Under the pieces are notes generated by a model that ran no database searches, was not told where the DNA came from, and was given only the letters and a program-made list of their open reading frames with translations. Below, one piece after another: positions 22,441 through 32,336 of a DNA stretch of 64,000 nt. Position numbers and translations under genes: made by a program. Position 1 is the first letter of the stretch; every line of letters begins with the position of its first letter. The DNA comes from Gautieria morchelliformis. Lineage: Eukaryota > Basidiomycota > Agaricomycetes > Gomphales > Gomphaceae. The DNA lies in contig WHVA01000257.1 of NCBI GenBank assembly GCA_015179125.1, positions 62,001 to 126,000 on the forward strand, given 5' to 3'.

Positions 22441-22863
22441 TTAGAGCTAACGCCTTGGTCTATCAGAACGTGTCGTATACGAAACTGCAAGAATATTAGA
22501 CACTACTGGCGTAATGAATAACAAACTATTAGTTTGTAGGTTCGAGGACGACTATCGGGGTCCAAGTATTCCAAAAAGAGAGGAATGGCGTTCGCAGGAG
22601 AGTTTGTAAGTGGGCTGACCCGATTAACGTCAAGGCACTGCAATAAACGAGTGAGTGACTTGTGAAAGTCTCTGAACAGGAAAATCGACTGATCAGATCA
22701 TCTCGGGTATTGGAGTGCTAATTGGTAAGAAAATCGATTGACAACCTCACTCTGCAGAATTTCACCTAGAGGGTAGTCTGGGTGGCTAAGTAGAAAAGCA
22801 ACTACTTAACTGAGAATTAATACACTAAGCAAGTGTAATAACCCGAGCTGGGGTTAGCAGCCT
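22441..22863. other. Unassigned repeat-flanking DNA
   Basis: No coding or structural feature is recognised. Confidence 0.3.
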
Positions 22864-22868
22864 GGTAA

Positions 22869-23330
22869 TGTAAGGGCAACCCTGGCTAGTCGTGGAGATC
22901 ACACTACCACACAACTGACAAGGGGAAATCCAAAGTATGTATAAATGAACAGAGCATACAAGAGAGGGGATTCTCACCTGACAAGGGGAAATCCAAAGAG
23001 AAAAGTCTAAGGACCCCCAATGTCAGCGAGTCCGTATTATACTACGCTGCGCAGCCAGGGACAACACTTGGCACCCGCCATCAACCCTGCATCCCCCTGA
23101 CCCTTGATCGACCCTTGATGCCACCTATTATGCGAGTCGCTTGATTTCCGACACTGTTCCGGGGCGGAAGTCGGAAATTGGAGTGGAACTGGCAAGGCGA
23201 ACGGAACTGGTGGAAGTTCTCCCAGAAGCGGAATCGTTCCCGAAAGCGGATGCGGAGATGGAATCGGAACCGGAAGCGGAGTCGGAAATGGAGTCGGAAC
23301 TGGAAATGGAAAACAGGGTGTCCCCTGACA
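22869..23330 (-). mobile_element. Solo LTR of a Ty3/gypsy family, TSD GGTAA
   Basis: On plus it runs TGTAAGGGCAACCC to TCCCCTGACA and is bounded by GGTAA at 22864-22868 and 23331-23335. It is the reverse complement of the LTR at 31910-32336, so it belongs to the plus-strand chromovirus family at 28.9-32.3 kb. It contains a tandem run of GGAA-type words (GGAATCGGAACCGGAAGCGG), giving open frames that I do not count as genes. It is longer than the sister LTR mainly because of the 63-bp segment annotated next. Confidence 0.9.
22915..22977 (-). other. Intron-like 63-bp GT-AG segment inside the LTR
   Basis: Read on minus it starts GTGAGAATCC and ends CCCCTTGTCAG. The same 21 bp (ending CTTGTCAG) stand just upstream of the GT, so the segment is bounded by a 21-bp direct repeat. 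The sister LTR at 31910-32336 has one copy of the 21-mer followed directly by TTGTGTGG, exactly the spliced form. It lies downstream of a TATA-like TATAATACG, in what would be the transcribed leader. Confidence 0.7.
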
Positions 23331-23335
23331 GGTAA

Positions 23336-24276
23336 GCTGTGCAAGCTTGGCAAGTCACGCAAGGTGCGTTGGATAGAAGATGGTAGATTGGCTGATGAAA
23401 AGGCAGGCAAAAGGACCTCCTTTTATATTGTAATGTACATGAGCTTAGTAAGCAGGTAGAACCTTCTATCTATTAATGGAATGGGGGGAGCAGCTTGTGG
23501 AAGCTGGAAGAAAGTATAGGAAGGTTCTGGGTGGTTCCAGATGACTCACAGTGTTTCCTACCAATCACAGCTTGATTTGTCAGGAATGACTCACTGATCA
23601 GAGTCATGTGACTTGGAACGGCTTGGTTGAGTTATGTACTCCTGACTCTCCAAGTTGTGCCTGGTTTGGTTGAGTCACTGAGGCTGTACCTTCAGTTATG
23701 ACTTTGGCACTCAGAGCTTAGTAAGCAAACCTGAGCCAATTAGTGCTCTGTAGCCACAATAACCAAGGGCACTGCTTAGCACTGCCTTGCACAGCCTGAT
23801 ACAGCCTTGTTGTCATGACTGACCAAGATCCCCACTGTTTGGTTCAGCCAAACAGGCTGCATAGTTGCTATGGCTGCATATAGCAACAGATTGAGGCTCA
23901 GCTGGAATTACTGGGAGAGCCATCCTGCCGGACTGGTGGACGCTTGAGTGACCGGGAAGTCCGAAATTAAGGTACCGCCGAGGTGGCCAGCGGAGTTTGA
24001 AATGGAAAGTCCGTGACAGAGTTGTGGGTGCAAATGGACACACAACTCTGCAATAGCAGAAATAAGGCAGTTTGGGCCAAATAAATTGCAGAAAATATGG
24101 AAAAATGGGGCAATGATGGAGGGATGTTTGAAATACTCCCACAATTTCTTATAGCTTCGTGTATATGCTATAACTTGTGAAAAAGCGGAAATACACCAGT
24201 ATGAGCCCTTTGTAGCTGGTTGAACAGCTGATTCCCCAACAAGGATGTCCTACCCATAGATCGTGTGGGATCAACC
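23336..24276. other. Unassigned repeat-flanking DNA
   Basis: No coding sequence is supported. A perfect short palindrome, TGTTTGG-TTCAG-CCAAACA, lies at about 23837-23855. The stretch has the composition of LTR/spacer DNA but I match it to nothing else in the window. Confidence 0.3.
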
Positions 24277-24468
24277 TGTCGTGGCTCGTTTACTTCTCTT
24301 ACCCAGCTATCCTTGCTTTCCCCTCGACCACTCCTCCTCTATGTCCGGTCCATTAGCTCTTCACCCCATTCGCCGAACGACCATTCGCTACTCGCATCAT
24401 TCGCCATCAGGCACGCCATCAAACACGATCGACGTCCTTTACCCAGCCTGATGGTTCATCACTGGTCC
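24277..24468 (-). mobile_element. LTR fragment (TGTCA...TGACA family), reversed
   Basis: It shares the ATTCGCTACTCGCATCATTC and CACGCCATCAAACACGATCG blocks with the other copies of this LTR in reverse orientation. It is cut at 24468 by the gypsy LTR that follows. Confidence 0.7.
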
Positions 24469-24627
24469 TGTTACGGTACGATCCGTCGTAAGGTTGACCG
24501 AGATCGGGAGCGAAACCCGAGGTAAGGTCCGAGGTTACGGGGCAAGGTTTGGATGGGGAAGTCGGAGAGGGACTTGGCTTCAGCTTATGTGCTGCGCCGA
24601 CCCTACGCATGAGTCCCAACTTCGGAG
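24469..24627 (-). mobile_element. Truncated chromovirus LTR (family of 37348-37884)
   Basis: It starts TGTTACGGTACGATC like the complete LTR at 37348 and matches it for about 155 bp to CAACTTCGGAG. It then jumps directly into integrase coding sequence (CTGTGGTTGGAATG). The remaining LTR, the end of integrase and the chromodomain are missing, so this is a deletion junction. Confidence 0.85.
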
Positions 24628-27600
24628 CTGTGGTTGGAATGAAGATAACCTGCTTAGTGAAGCGGTCAACAATCACTAGGATGGAGGTGAACTCGGATGA
24701 AGGGGGAAGCTGCTCAATGAAATCCATAGAGATGGAATTCCAAGGCTTCTCGGGAATGGGGAGTTGTTTGAGAAGACCATAGGGCTTGTGACGTTGCGGC
24801 TTGCTTCGCATACAAGTGGTGCAAGTCTTTCAATACTCTTTGACAAAGGATCTAATCCCTGGCCAAGTGTAATCTCGTTGGATCAGCTCTAAGGTCTTGT
24901 TGACCCCGAAGTGTCCCGAGAGGATATGATCGTGCTTGTATTGCAGGATGCGAAGTCGAAGGTCTTGGGCCGCTGGAACATAGGTTCGGCTGTCAAGCTT
25001 GAGAAAACCCTCGGGGTCTGTGGTCCACCTTGGGTCATTAACCAAGCCGAGGTGCGACTTGGCTATGGGGTCCGAGGGGAGGTTTGCTAATATGTCAGCT
25101 CGGATCTGCTCGGTATCGAGCAGTGAAGCGGCTCGGAGTACGACGGGAGCAAGATTAGTAGCTCTAAGGGACGATGCCAGCTGGTGTTGTGTAAACACTG
25201 GCCATAGGTTCTGTGGGTTTATGGTGGCATAGTCGCTATTCCCCTCTTTAAGGTAGATGTCCCATCGTCTAGTGAGGGAGTCAGGCTTCGTTCCGAGGCG
25301 TCCAGGTCGGAAACGGATGGCGAGGTTGAATTGGGAAAGGTATTCTGACCACCAAGCTTGTCGACGGGTCAAGAGCTTCGTTGTTGAAAAGTATTCGAGG
25401 TTCTTGTGGTCAGTGATAACGTCGACAGGGTCGCCAGAGCCCTCGAGGTAGTGTCGCCAGCGTTGAAAAGCTTCAAAAATTGCTAGGAGCTCCTTGTCAT
25501 GAACATCGTAGTTGAGCTCGGTAGAGGTGAATGTGCGGGAGTGGAAAGCGACGGGGTGAAGTTCATCTTCCGAGGTTCGCAGTGATAAGATTGCCGCTAA
25601 GGCATAATGTGAAGCATCAGTCTCTACGATTAGCGGAAGGTCAGGACTCCAGTGGGTAAGGATAGGAGCGGTAGTGAACGCCCTCTTCAGCAGGTTGAAG
25701 GCCTGCCGACAATCCTCGGAAAAGTTCCAAGGTGTACCCTTGCGGGTGAGTCGGGTGAGAGGAATGGTGATGTCAGAGTAGTTGTGAATGAAACGTTGGT
25801 AGAAGTTGGCGAAACCGAGGAAGGACTGGATGTCGCGAACTTTGCGAGGTTCAGGCCAGTCTTGAATGATCTTTACCTTGTCGTCCGCCATAGTGAGGCC
25901 CTCGGGGGAGAGTATGTAGCCGAGCAATTCAACCGAGTCGCGATGAAACTCGCATTTATCTTCTTTGGCGAAGAGGTTGTTGAGTCGCAGTCGGCGCAAG
26001 ACTTCTTTGACATGTTCAACATGTTTGGAGGGGTCACTGGAGTAGATTAGAATGTCATCCAAGTATACCACCACACAAACGTCCAAAAGGTCGGCGAAAA
26101 TCTCGTTCATGAATCTCTGGAAAGCAGCAGGGCCATTAGTGAGACCAAATGGCATAACCAACCATTCAAAAGACCCATAGCGAGTCCTGAAGGCGGTTTT
26201 CCACTCGTCACCCTTGGCCACCCATACGAGGTGGTAAGCGTGACGAAGGTCAATCTTCGTATAGATGCGAGCATTCTTTGGAGCATCAAGTAAGTCAGCA
26301 ATCAATGGCAATGGATACCGATCTTTTTTCGAGATCTTGTTTAAACCTCGGAAGTCGACGCACAACCGAAGTGAGCCATCTTTTTTGCGAACAAACAATA
26401 CCGGTGCACCATGAGGCGAGCGTGAAGGTCGGATGAAACTGATGTTCAAGTGCTTGTTGATGAACTCGCAAAGTGCTTTGAGTTCGGAAGCCGAGAGAGA
26501 GTAGATGGGACCGATAGGTGGCGAGGTCCCTTCTTCGAGGTTGATTTTGATATCGTGGGGTCAGTGGGGAGCTAGAGTGTGAGCGCGTGTTTTGCTGAAC
26601 ACATCTGCAAATTCGTGATATACTTCGGGAACATGTTTCTTAACGTTCTCAGAAAGCTCGGGAGAACTTTCTCCCGATGTTGCCCCTCTGGTGAGGAGCT
26701 CAGGCGAAGCCAGATTGAGCTGAAACACTTCGGACCCTTCCAATCTAGATGCGCACATGAAAGCGGGTGCATTGATTAGGGAAACAAGGGGTGCTTGCAA
26801 CTTCGGAGGCGAGTTCTGAGGCGAGGTCGGAGGCGGGGGCGAAGATGCCGTAGGCGAGGTCGAAGTCGTAGCCGAAGCTGAGCGGGCTGACGTCGCCGTG
26901 GTCACTGGAGCCGTAGTTAGGTCGATGGTCTTGAAAGTAATACTGCCCAATACCCAGTCAATCGACGGATTGTAGCGGGTGAGCCAGTTGTGGCCAAGTA
27001 CCATCGAGCAACTCGAGTCGAGCGAGGTTACGTAGAAGGTAACCCATTGTTGTTCGCCAGTCGGAAAGCAAATGCAGAGGTCTAGAGCTTGGGTAATGGT
27101 AGTGTTAGTACTACCGTCAAATAGTTTCAGAGGTATAGGGGAGACAGGATAAGCAGGCATAGAGTACTTCTGGACAAATCTGGATTCAATAAAACATCTG
27201 AGGACCCGCAGTCAACTAATGCAACAAAAGCGACGTTTGTTACGTATCGAGATTTCCACTAAGTCGGAACTGGAAAGGACAGCGGCTTCAACTTATAGGT
27301 TGCGCCCCCAATGAACTATCGTCCTAGGTATTTCGGAAGTGAGTCGGAAGTCGGAAAGTACTGGACCAAAGGTTTGGTTGGAACTTGAGTCGGAACTGAG
27401 GTGGAAGACGGAATACAGAAGGCTGAGAGAGACTGAGATCTTGCTAGACTCGCTGTGCTAAGAACAGGAGATGGAGTGAAGGAAATCAAGTATCAAAGGT
27501 GATTATCTGATTGCAGAATAACAGACATACATGGGGGGTGTTTTTATACAAAGCGCAGAACAACAAGTAATGGTATGGTACTAAGCAAGTATCGGAGGAA

Positions 27601-28050
27601 GCGGAAGTCGAGAACAATGTGTGGGAACTAACTATTGGGAACAATGGGACTACAAAGGGGTTCAGGGTAAGGTAGAACAATTGGAAAAGAACAAGGGGTT
27701 GGGAAAACATATCTGACAACGAACTACAAGGGTGACCGGATATATGGTTTTGATGAACGATGAAGTGGGTCCGGTTGGTCCGAGTAATAGAGTCGAAAGA
27801 ACAAGGGAAATGTACAATGGGCGGAATGTCAGAAATATCGGAGGGGCGGAATGTGTTGTGGAAATGTCGGAGGGGCAGAAAGGTGTGGCGGAACTGAGGG
27901 TCGGAAGTCGGAAATGAACGGTCGTAACAACGTTGGGGAGCAAAGGTGAGGTTAGATCTACATTAAGGGAATCTTTGGACAATGAATGAGAAGCGGCGTT
28001 GAGTCTGAGCACACGGGTGAGGTTACCGCAATCCTCTGATCGTGTGGTTC
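24628..28050 (-). pseudogene. Ty3/gypsy chromovirus pol, copy 1 (protease-RT-RNase H-partial integrase)
   Basis: On minus the order is: linker and retropepsin-like region (28050-26561, interrupted by a solo LTR), RT ([33 protein letters not shown] intact), RNase H (VDVITDHKNLEYFSTTK), and integrase zinc finger (HDHILSGHFGVNKT) and start of the core (MDFIEQLPPSSEF). It ends at the LTR junction 24627. Stops: TGA between LAPH and [11 protein letters not shown] at about 26559 (CAA in copy 2, so an ancestral CGA would explain both) and TGA after SFVKEY at 24830, where copy 2 has Cys. The integrase lacks its end. It is dead, but RT is well preserved. Confidence 0.9.
27238..27929. mobile_element. 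Solo LTR, 692 bp, TSD ACGTT
   Basis: TGTTACGTATCGAG ... GGTCGTAACA is bounded by ACGTT at 27233-27237 and 27930-27934. Removing it restores the protease reading frame seen uninterrupted in copy 2 at about 35940 (GCGACGTTGGGAAGCGAAGG). It is rich in CGGAA/TCGGA words like other LTRs here. Its parent element is not in the window. Confidence 0.92.
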
Positions 28051-28062
28051 CGAGGTTGCTAC

Positions 28063-28557
28063 CTATTTTTTCACCTCCGTAATGGAGGCCGAAGTCCCCT
28101 CGTTAGGGGTCTTCGCTGCCCGACCTTTAGAACTGCTACCGCCGGTAGACTTGTTCTTTGGGCAGTCCTTGACGATGTGGCCCTTGGTGCCGCAAAGCAG
28201 GCAAAGGCCTTGGTCGACCCGACGTTGGCGCTCCTCGGGAAGTAGTTTGCCATCCTTCCCGAGTTTGCTCGAAATGTCGGGTTGACCCTTGTTGTTCGAA
28301 GAGTTGTTGTTGGAACCCTTGCCGTTGTTGTTAGTCTTGTTGCGGTTCTTATTGCTATTAGAACCGCTGGACGACTGGTTGTTGTTAGTGGCATTGCTGC
28401 TGGACTGATTAGCAGTGCGTGCAGGCTGGGAGCTACGACCATTGATCATGGCGTCATATTCCTTATGCTCCCAGTAACGGGTGTCGCATTCCAGCACGAA
28501 GTTCCTAAGCTCGGCGAGTGGAATCGAGGGAAGTGAAGCAAGTCGTCCTTGATTCAT
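28063..28557 (-). pseudogene. Chromovirus gag, copy 1, N-terminally truncated
   Basis: The C-terminal part of gag: SLAELRNFVLECDTRYWE-like helix, a long Asn/Ser-rich linker, zinc knuckle CLLCGTKGHIVKDC and a basic tail ending EVKK. About 300 N-terminal residues present in copy 2 are replaced by LTR sequence at 28560. The knuckle binds genomic RNA during particle assembly. Confidence 0.85.
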
Positions 28558-28913
28558 TTGGCCAAGCCCTTGTAGGGTTTGGATGGGGAAGTCGGAGAGG
28601 GACTTGGCTTCAGCTTATGTGCTGCGCCGACCCTACGCACGAGTCCCAACTTCGGAGGCAAACGAATAAGAGGCGAGGTTTGGCTTAAGAGGCGAGACTT
28701 AGAAACTAGCTAGGGATCGAAGGGATACGATAGTTGATTTTCAGACTGAGGAGTAGCAATTGCATACAAGGGGGTTATATACGGGCGAGGGTATGAATCA
28801 GGGGCGAACATATTAGTGGAGGTCAGGGCGAGGTCAGGGACCGAGGTCAGGGCGAGGTAATATATGAATGATGCGTGATGGAGCGGAATCAGTAACTAAG
28901 GGGATACGCGATC
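28558..28913 (-). mobile_element. Chromovirus LTR remnant joined to truncated gag
   Basis: GTTTGGATGGGGAAGTCGG through TAACTAAGGGGATACG matches 37428-37725 of the complete LTR. Its left side is fused to gag (missing leader and gag start) and its right side is cut by the plus-strand element. The stretch contains an AGGTCAGGGCGAGGTCAGGG-type local duplication. Confidence 0.8.
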
Positions 28914-28916
28914 AAT

Positions 28917-31909
28917 GTCGGACGTCTTTGCCAAGGAATCGTTTGATGCCCTGCCTCCACAGAAGCTGTGGGACCATGCCATCGAGTTGGAGCCTGGGTC
29001 AAAGCCCACCAACTGCAAAGTCTACCCGCTGTCACCCAAGGAGCAGGTAGAGCTCGATGCATTCCTTGCGGAAAACCTCCGTACAGGGAGGATACGCCCC
29101 TCCAAGTCACCCATGGCATCTCCAGTGTTCTTCATCAAGAAGAAGGACGGCTCGCTCAGACTTGTGCAGGATTACCGGGCCTTGAATGCGATCACGATCA
29201 AGAACCGGTACCCCATTCCACTCATTTCCGAACTAATCACACAACTCCGCGGGGCAAAGTACTTCACTAAGCTGGATGTCCGCTGGGGCTTCAATAATGT
29301 TCGGATCCAGGAGGGAGATGAGTGGAAGGCCACATTCCGCACCAACCGAGGACTCTTTGAGCCACAGGTCATATTCTTCGGCCTCAACAACAGTCCCGCC
29401 ACATTCCAGACGATGATGAATACATTTTCCGTGACATGATAGCAGAAGGGGTTGTCTGTGTCTACCTCGATGACATCTCATCTTCACAAAAACAATGTCG
29501 GAACATCGGGAAGTCGTGCGGAGAGTGCTGGAACGGCTCCCGGAATACAACCTGTGTCTCAAGCCGGAAAAGTGCGAATTTGAGCGGACACGGATAGAGT
29601 ATCTTGGGGTGATTGTGTCAGAGGGAAAGGTGGAAATGGACCCGGTCAAGGTTTCCAGTGTATCGGATTGGCCTGTGCCGCGGAACAAGAAGGAGGTCCA
29701 GTCCTTCATTGGGTTTGTCAATTTCTACCGGCGGTTTATCAAGGACTTCTCCTGCCACGCCCGTGCCCTCTTCGACCTCACCAAGAAGGAGGTTGGGTGG
29801 CGGTGGGGAGAGCCGGAACAGGCCTCCTTTGACAAACTCAAGGAGCTGATCACTTCTGCCCCGGTCCTGATCTTTCCCGACGACTCTCGCCCTTATCGAG
29901 TCGAGGCGGATTCTTCCGACACAGCTACCGGAGTGGTCTTGTCACAGCAGTCATCGGAAGATGATGGGGGATGGCATCCGATTGCTTTCTTCTCTAAAAG
30001 CCTTAGTCCGGTCGAGCGGAACTATGAGATCCACGACAAGGAGATGCTGGCAATCGTCCGAGTGCTGGAGGAGTGGCGACACTTCCTCGAGGGTGCTCTA
30101 TGCCCGTTTGAGATCTGGACAGACCACAAGAACCTCGAGTATTTCCGCACATCTAAGAAGTTGAACCGACGACAAGCATGATGGTCCCTACACCTGTCCC
30201 GGTTCGACTTCATGCTCCACCACCACCCCGGCCGCACCATGGGCAAGCCCGATGCCCTATCCCACCATGCGGATCATGGAAGCGGAAGTGCGGACAATGT
30301 GGATATGACACTGCTCCGCCCTAGTCTCTTTGCAATCCGCGCCCTAGAGGGAGTGACTGCAGTTGGGGCGGAAGTGGAAATGCTCCGGGACATCCAGAGG
30401 CAGTACCGGAATGGAGAGAAGGAGGAGTCGGTGGTGAAGGCGGTGGAGGAACTTCGGAAAGGGCACTCACGGTCTGTACGGGCAGCGGAATGGTCGGAAC
30501 GTGATGGACTGCTCCACTTCAGAGGCAAGGTCTATGTTCCAGGTGGGGCGGACCTCCGCCGCCGCATTGTGTCCCAGCACCATGACACACGGGTCGCTGG
30601 GCATGCTGGCAGGTGGAAGACACTGGAGTTAGTGGCTCAGAATTACTGGTGGCCTCAGATGTCCCGCTACATTGGACAGTATGTGAAGACATGTGACCTT
30701 TGTCTCCGAACCAAAGCGCAACGACATCCGCCTGTCGGAGAACTTGTTCCGCTCCCGATTCCCGAATCCCGCTGGGACACCATCAGTGTCGACTTCATCG
30801 TTGAACTCCCGGAGTCCCATGGCTACAACGCGATAATGAACGTCGTGGATTCGGTAAGCAAGGTGTCCCACTTCATTCCGATGCACACGACGATCACAGC
30901 CCTCGGAGCGGCCTGCCTGTTCCTTGCACATGTCTGGAAGTTGCATGGGCTCCCGAAGCAAGTTGTTTCCGACCGAGGTCCGCAGTTTGTCGCGGAACTG
31001 ACTCGGGAGCTCTACCGCCTGCTCGGCATAAAGCTGGCTACCACCACAGCGTACCATCCGCAGGGTGACGGGCAGACGGAACGGGTCAATCAGGAGTTGG
31101 AGCAATATCTCCGCCTCTTTGTCAATGAGAGGCAGGATGACTGGGATGAGTTGCTTCCACTGGCGGAATTCCAATAAAACAACCATGTACATTCCGCCAC
31201 GCAACAGACTCCCTTCATGCTTGACTCCGGAAGACACCTGCGGATGGGCTTCGAACCATGCCAGGCTGAGTCCCGACTCGAGACGGTCAATGAGTTCCAA
31301 GACCGCATGGACTCCACCCTTTCAGAAGCCAAGTCGGCCCTTGCGAAGGCCAAGGATGACATGGCAAGGTACTACAACCAACGCCGGGTTCCTGCCCCGG
31401 AGTACCAAGTTGGAGACAAGGTGTATCTAGATGCAAGTGACATCCGCACCACACGCCCTTCGCAGAAGCTTGCCCACCGCTACCTTGGGCCCTTCACAGT
31501 GATGCGGAGGGTTGGATGGAATGCATACCGCCTCCAACTTCCGATGTCCATGTCCCGCCTCCACCCCGTCTTCAACGTGGTGAAGTTACTCCCTACGCTT
31601 GAGCACCCAATTCCAGGTCAGAAGGCTCGTCCACCACCTCCGCCGGAAATTGTAGATGGGGAAGAGCACTATGTGGTGGAACGGATCCTGGACAGCCGGT
31701 TTGTGCGAGGATGACTCAAATTCCTCGTGAAATGGGAAGGGTATGGGTATGAGGAGAATTCGTGGGTCCCGGAGCAAGATGTTTCCGCTCCAGACAAACT
31801 CCGTGAGTTCTATAGGACACACCCCGGTGCCCCTTGCCGAATCAGCTCGCTGGCATTTCAATCCCTGGTGTCCTGTGCTTCGAGGATGCAGCACGCTAGA
31901 GGGGGGTGA
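28917..31909 (+). pseudogene. Plus-strand Ty3/gypsy chromovirus pol (RT, RNase H, integrase, chromodomain)
   Basis: It begins abruptly at the RT linker (MSDVFAKESFDALPP); gag and protease are missing. RT: FFIKKKDGSLRLVQDYRALN, FTKLDVRWGFN and an intact VYLDD at about 29460, with two compensating small indels around 29425-29500. RNase H: KEMLAIVRVLEEWRHFLEG, TDHKNLEYFRTSK, then TGA at 30179 (RRQA-stop-WS). Integrase: HHDTRVAGHAGRWKT, CDLCLRTKAQ, VDFIVELPE, VSDRGPQFVAEL, HPQGDGQTERVNQ, then TAA at about 31175. The C-terminal chromodomain, YVVERILDSRF then FLVKWEGYGYEENSWVPEQ, is split by TGA at 31712. Two of the stops are best read as CGA to TGA. Polypurine GAGGGGGGTGA abuts the 3' LTR. It is not functional. 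Confidence 0.92.
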
Positions 31910-32336
31910 TGTCAGGGGACACCCTGTTTTCCATTTCCAGTTCCGACACCACACCCAGTTCCGACTCCATTTCCGACTCCGCTTCCAGTTCCGATTCCAT
32001 CTCCGCCTCCGCTTTCGGAAATGATTCCGCTTCTGGGAGAACTTCCACCAGTTCTATTCGCCTTGCCAGTTCCACTCCAATTTCTGACTTCCACTCCCGG
32101 AACAGTGTCGGAAATCAAGTGACTCGCATAATAGGTGGCATCAAGGGTTGATCAAGGGTCAGGGAGGTCAGGGGGATGCAGGGTTGATGGCGGGTGCCAA
32201 GTGTTGTCCCTGGCTGCGCAGCGTAGTATAATACGGGCTCGCTGACATTGGGGGTCCTTAGACTTTTCTCTTTGGATTTCCCCTTGTCAGTTGTGTGGTA
32301 GTGTGATCTCCACAACCAGCCAGGGTTGCCCTTACA
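31910..32336 (+). mobile_element. 3' LTR of the plus-strand chromovirus
   Basis: TGTCAGGGGACACCCTG ... GGTTGCCCTTACA, 427 bp, immediately follows a polypurine tract. It is the same family as the solo LTR at 22869-23330 but lacks the 63-bp intron-like insert. A TATA-like GTATAATACG at about 32225 precedes the presumed transcription start. Confidence 0.92.

Noticed and set aside
23081..23410. Phe/Arg- and Ser/Asp-rich frames
   Set aside because: They arise from the GGAA-type simple repeat inside a solo LTR with perfect TSD.
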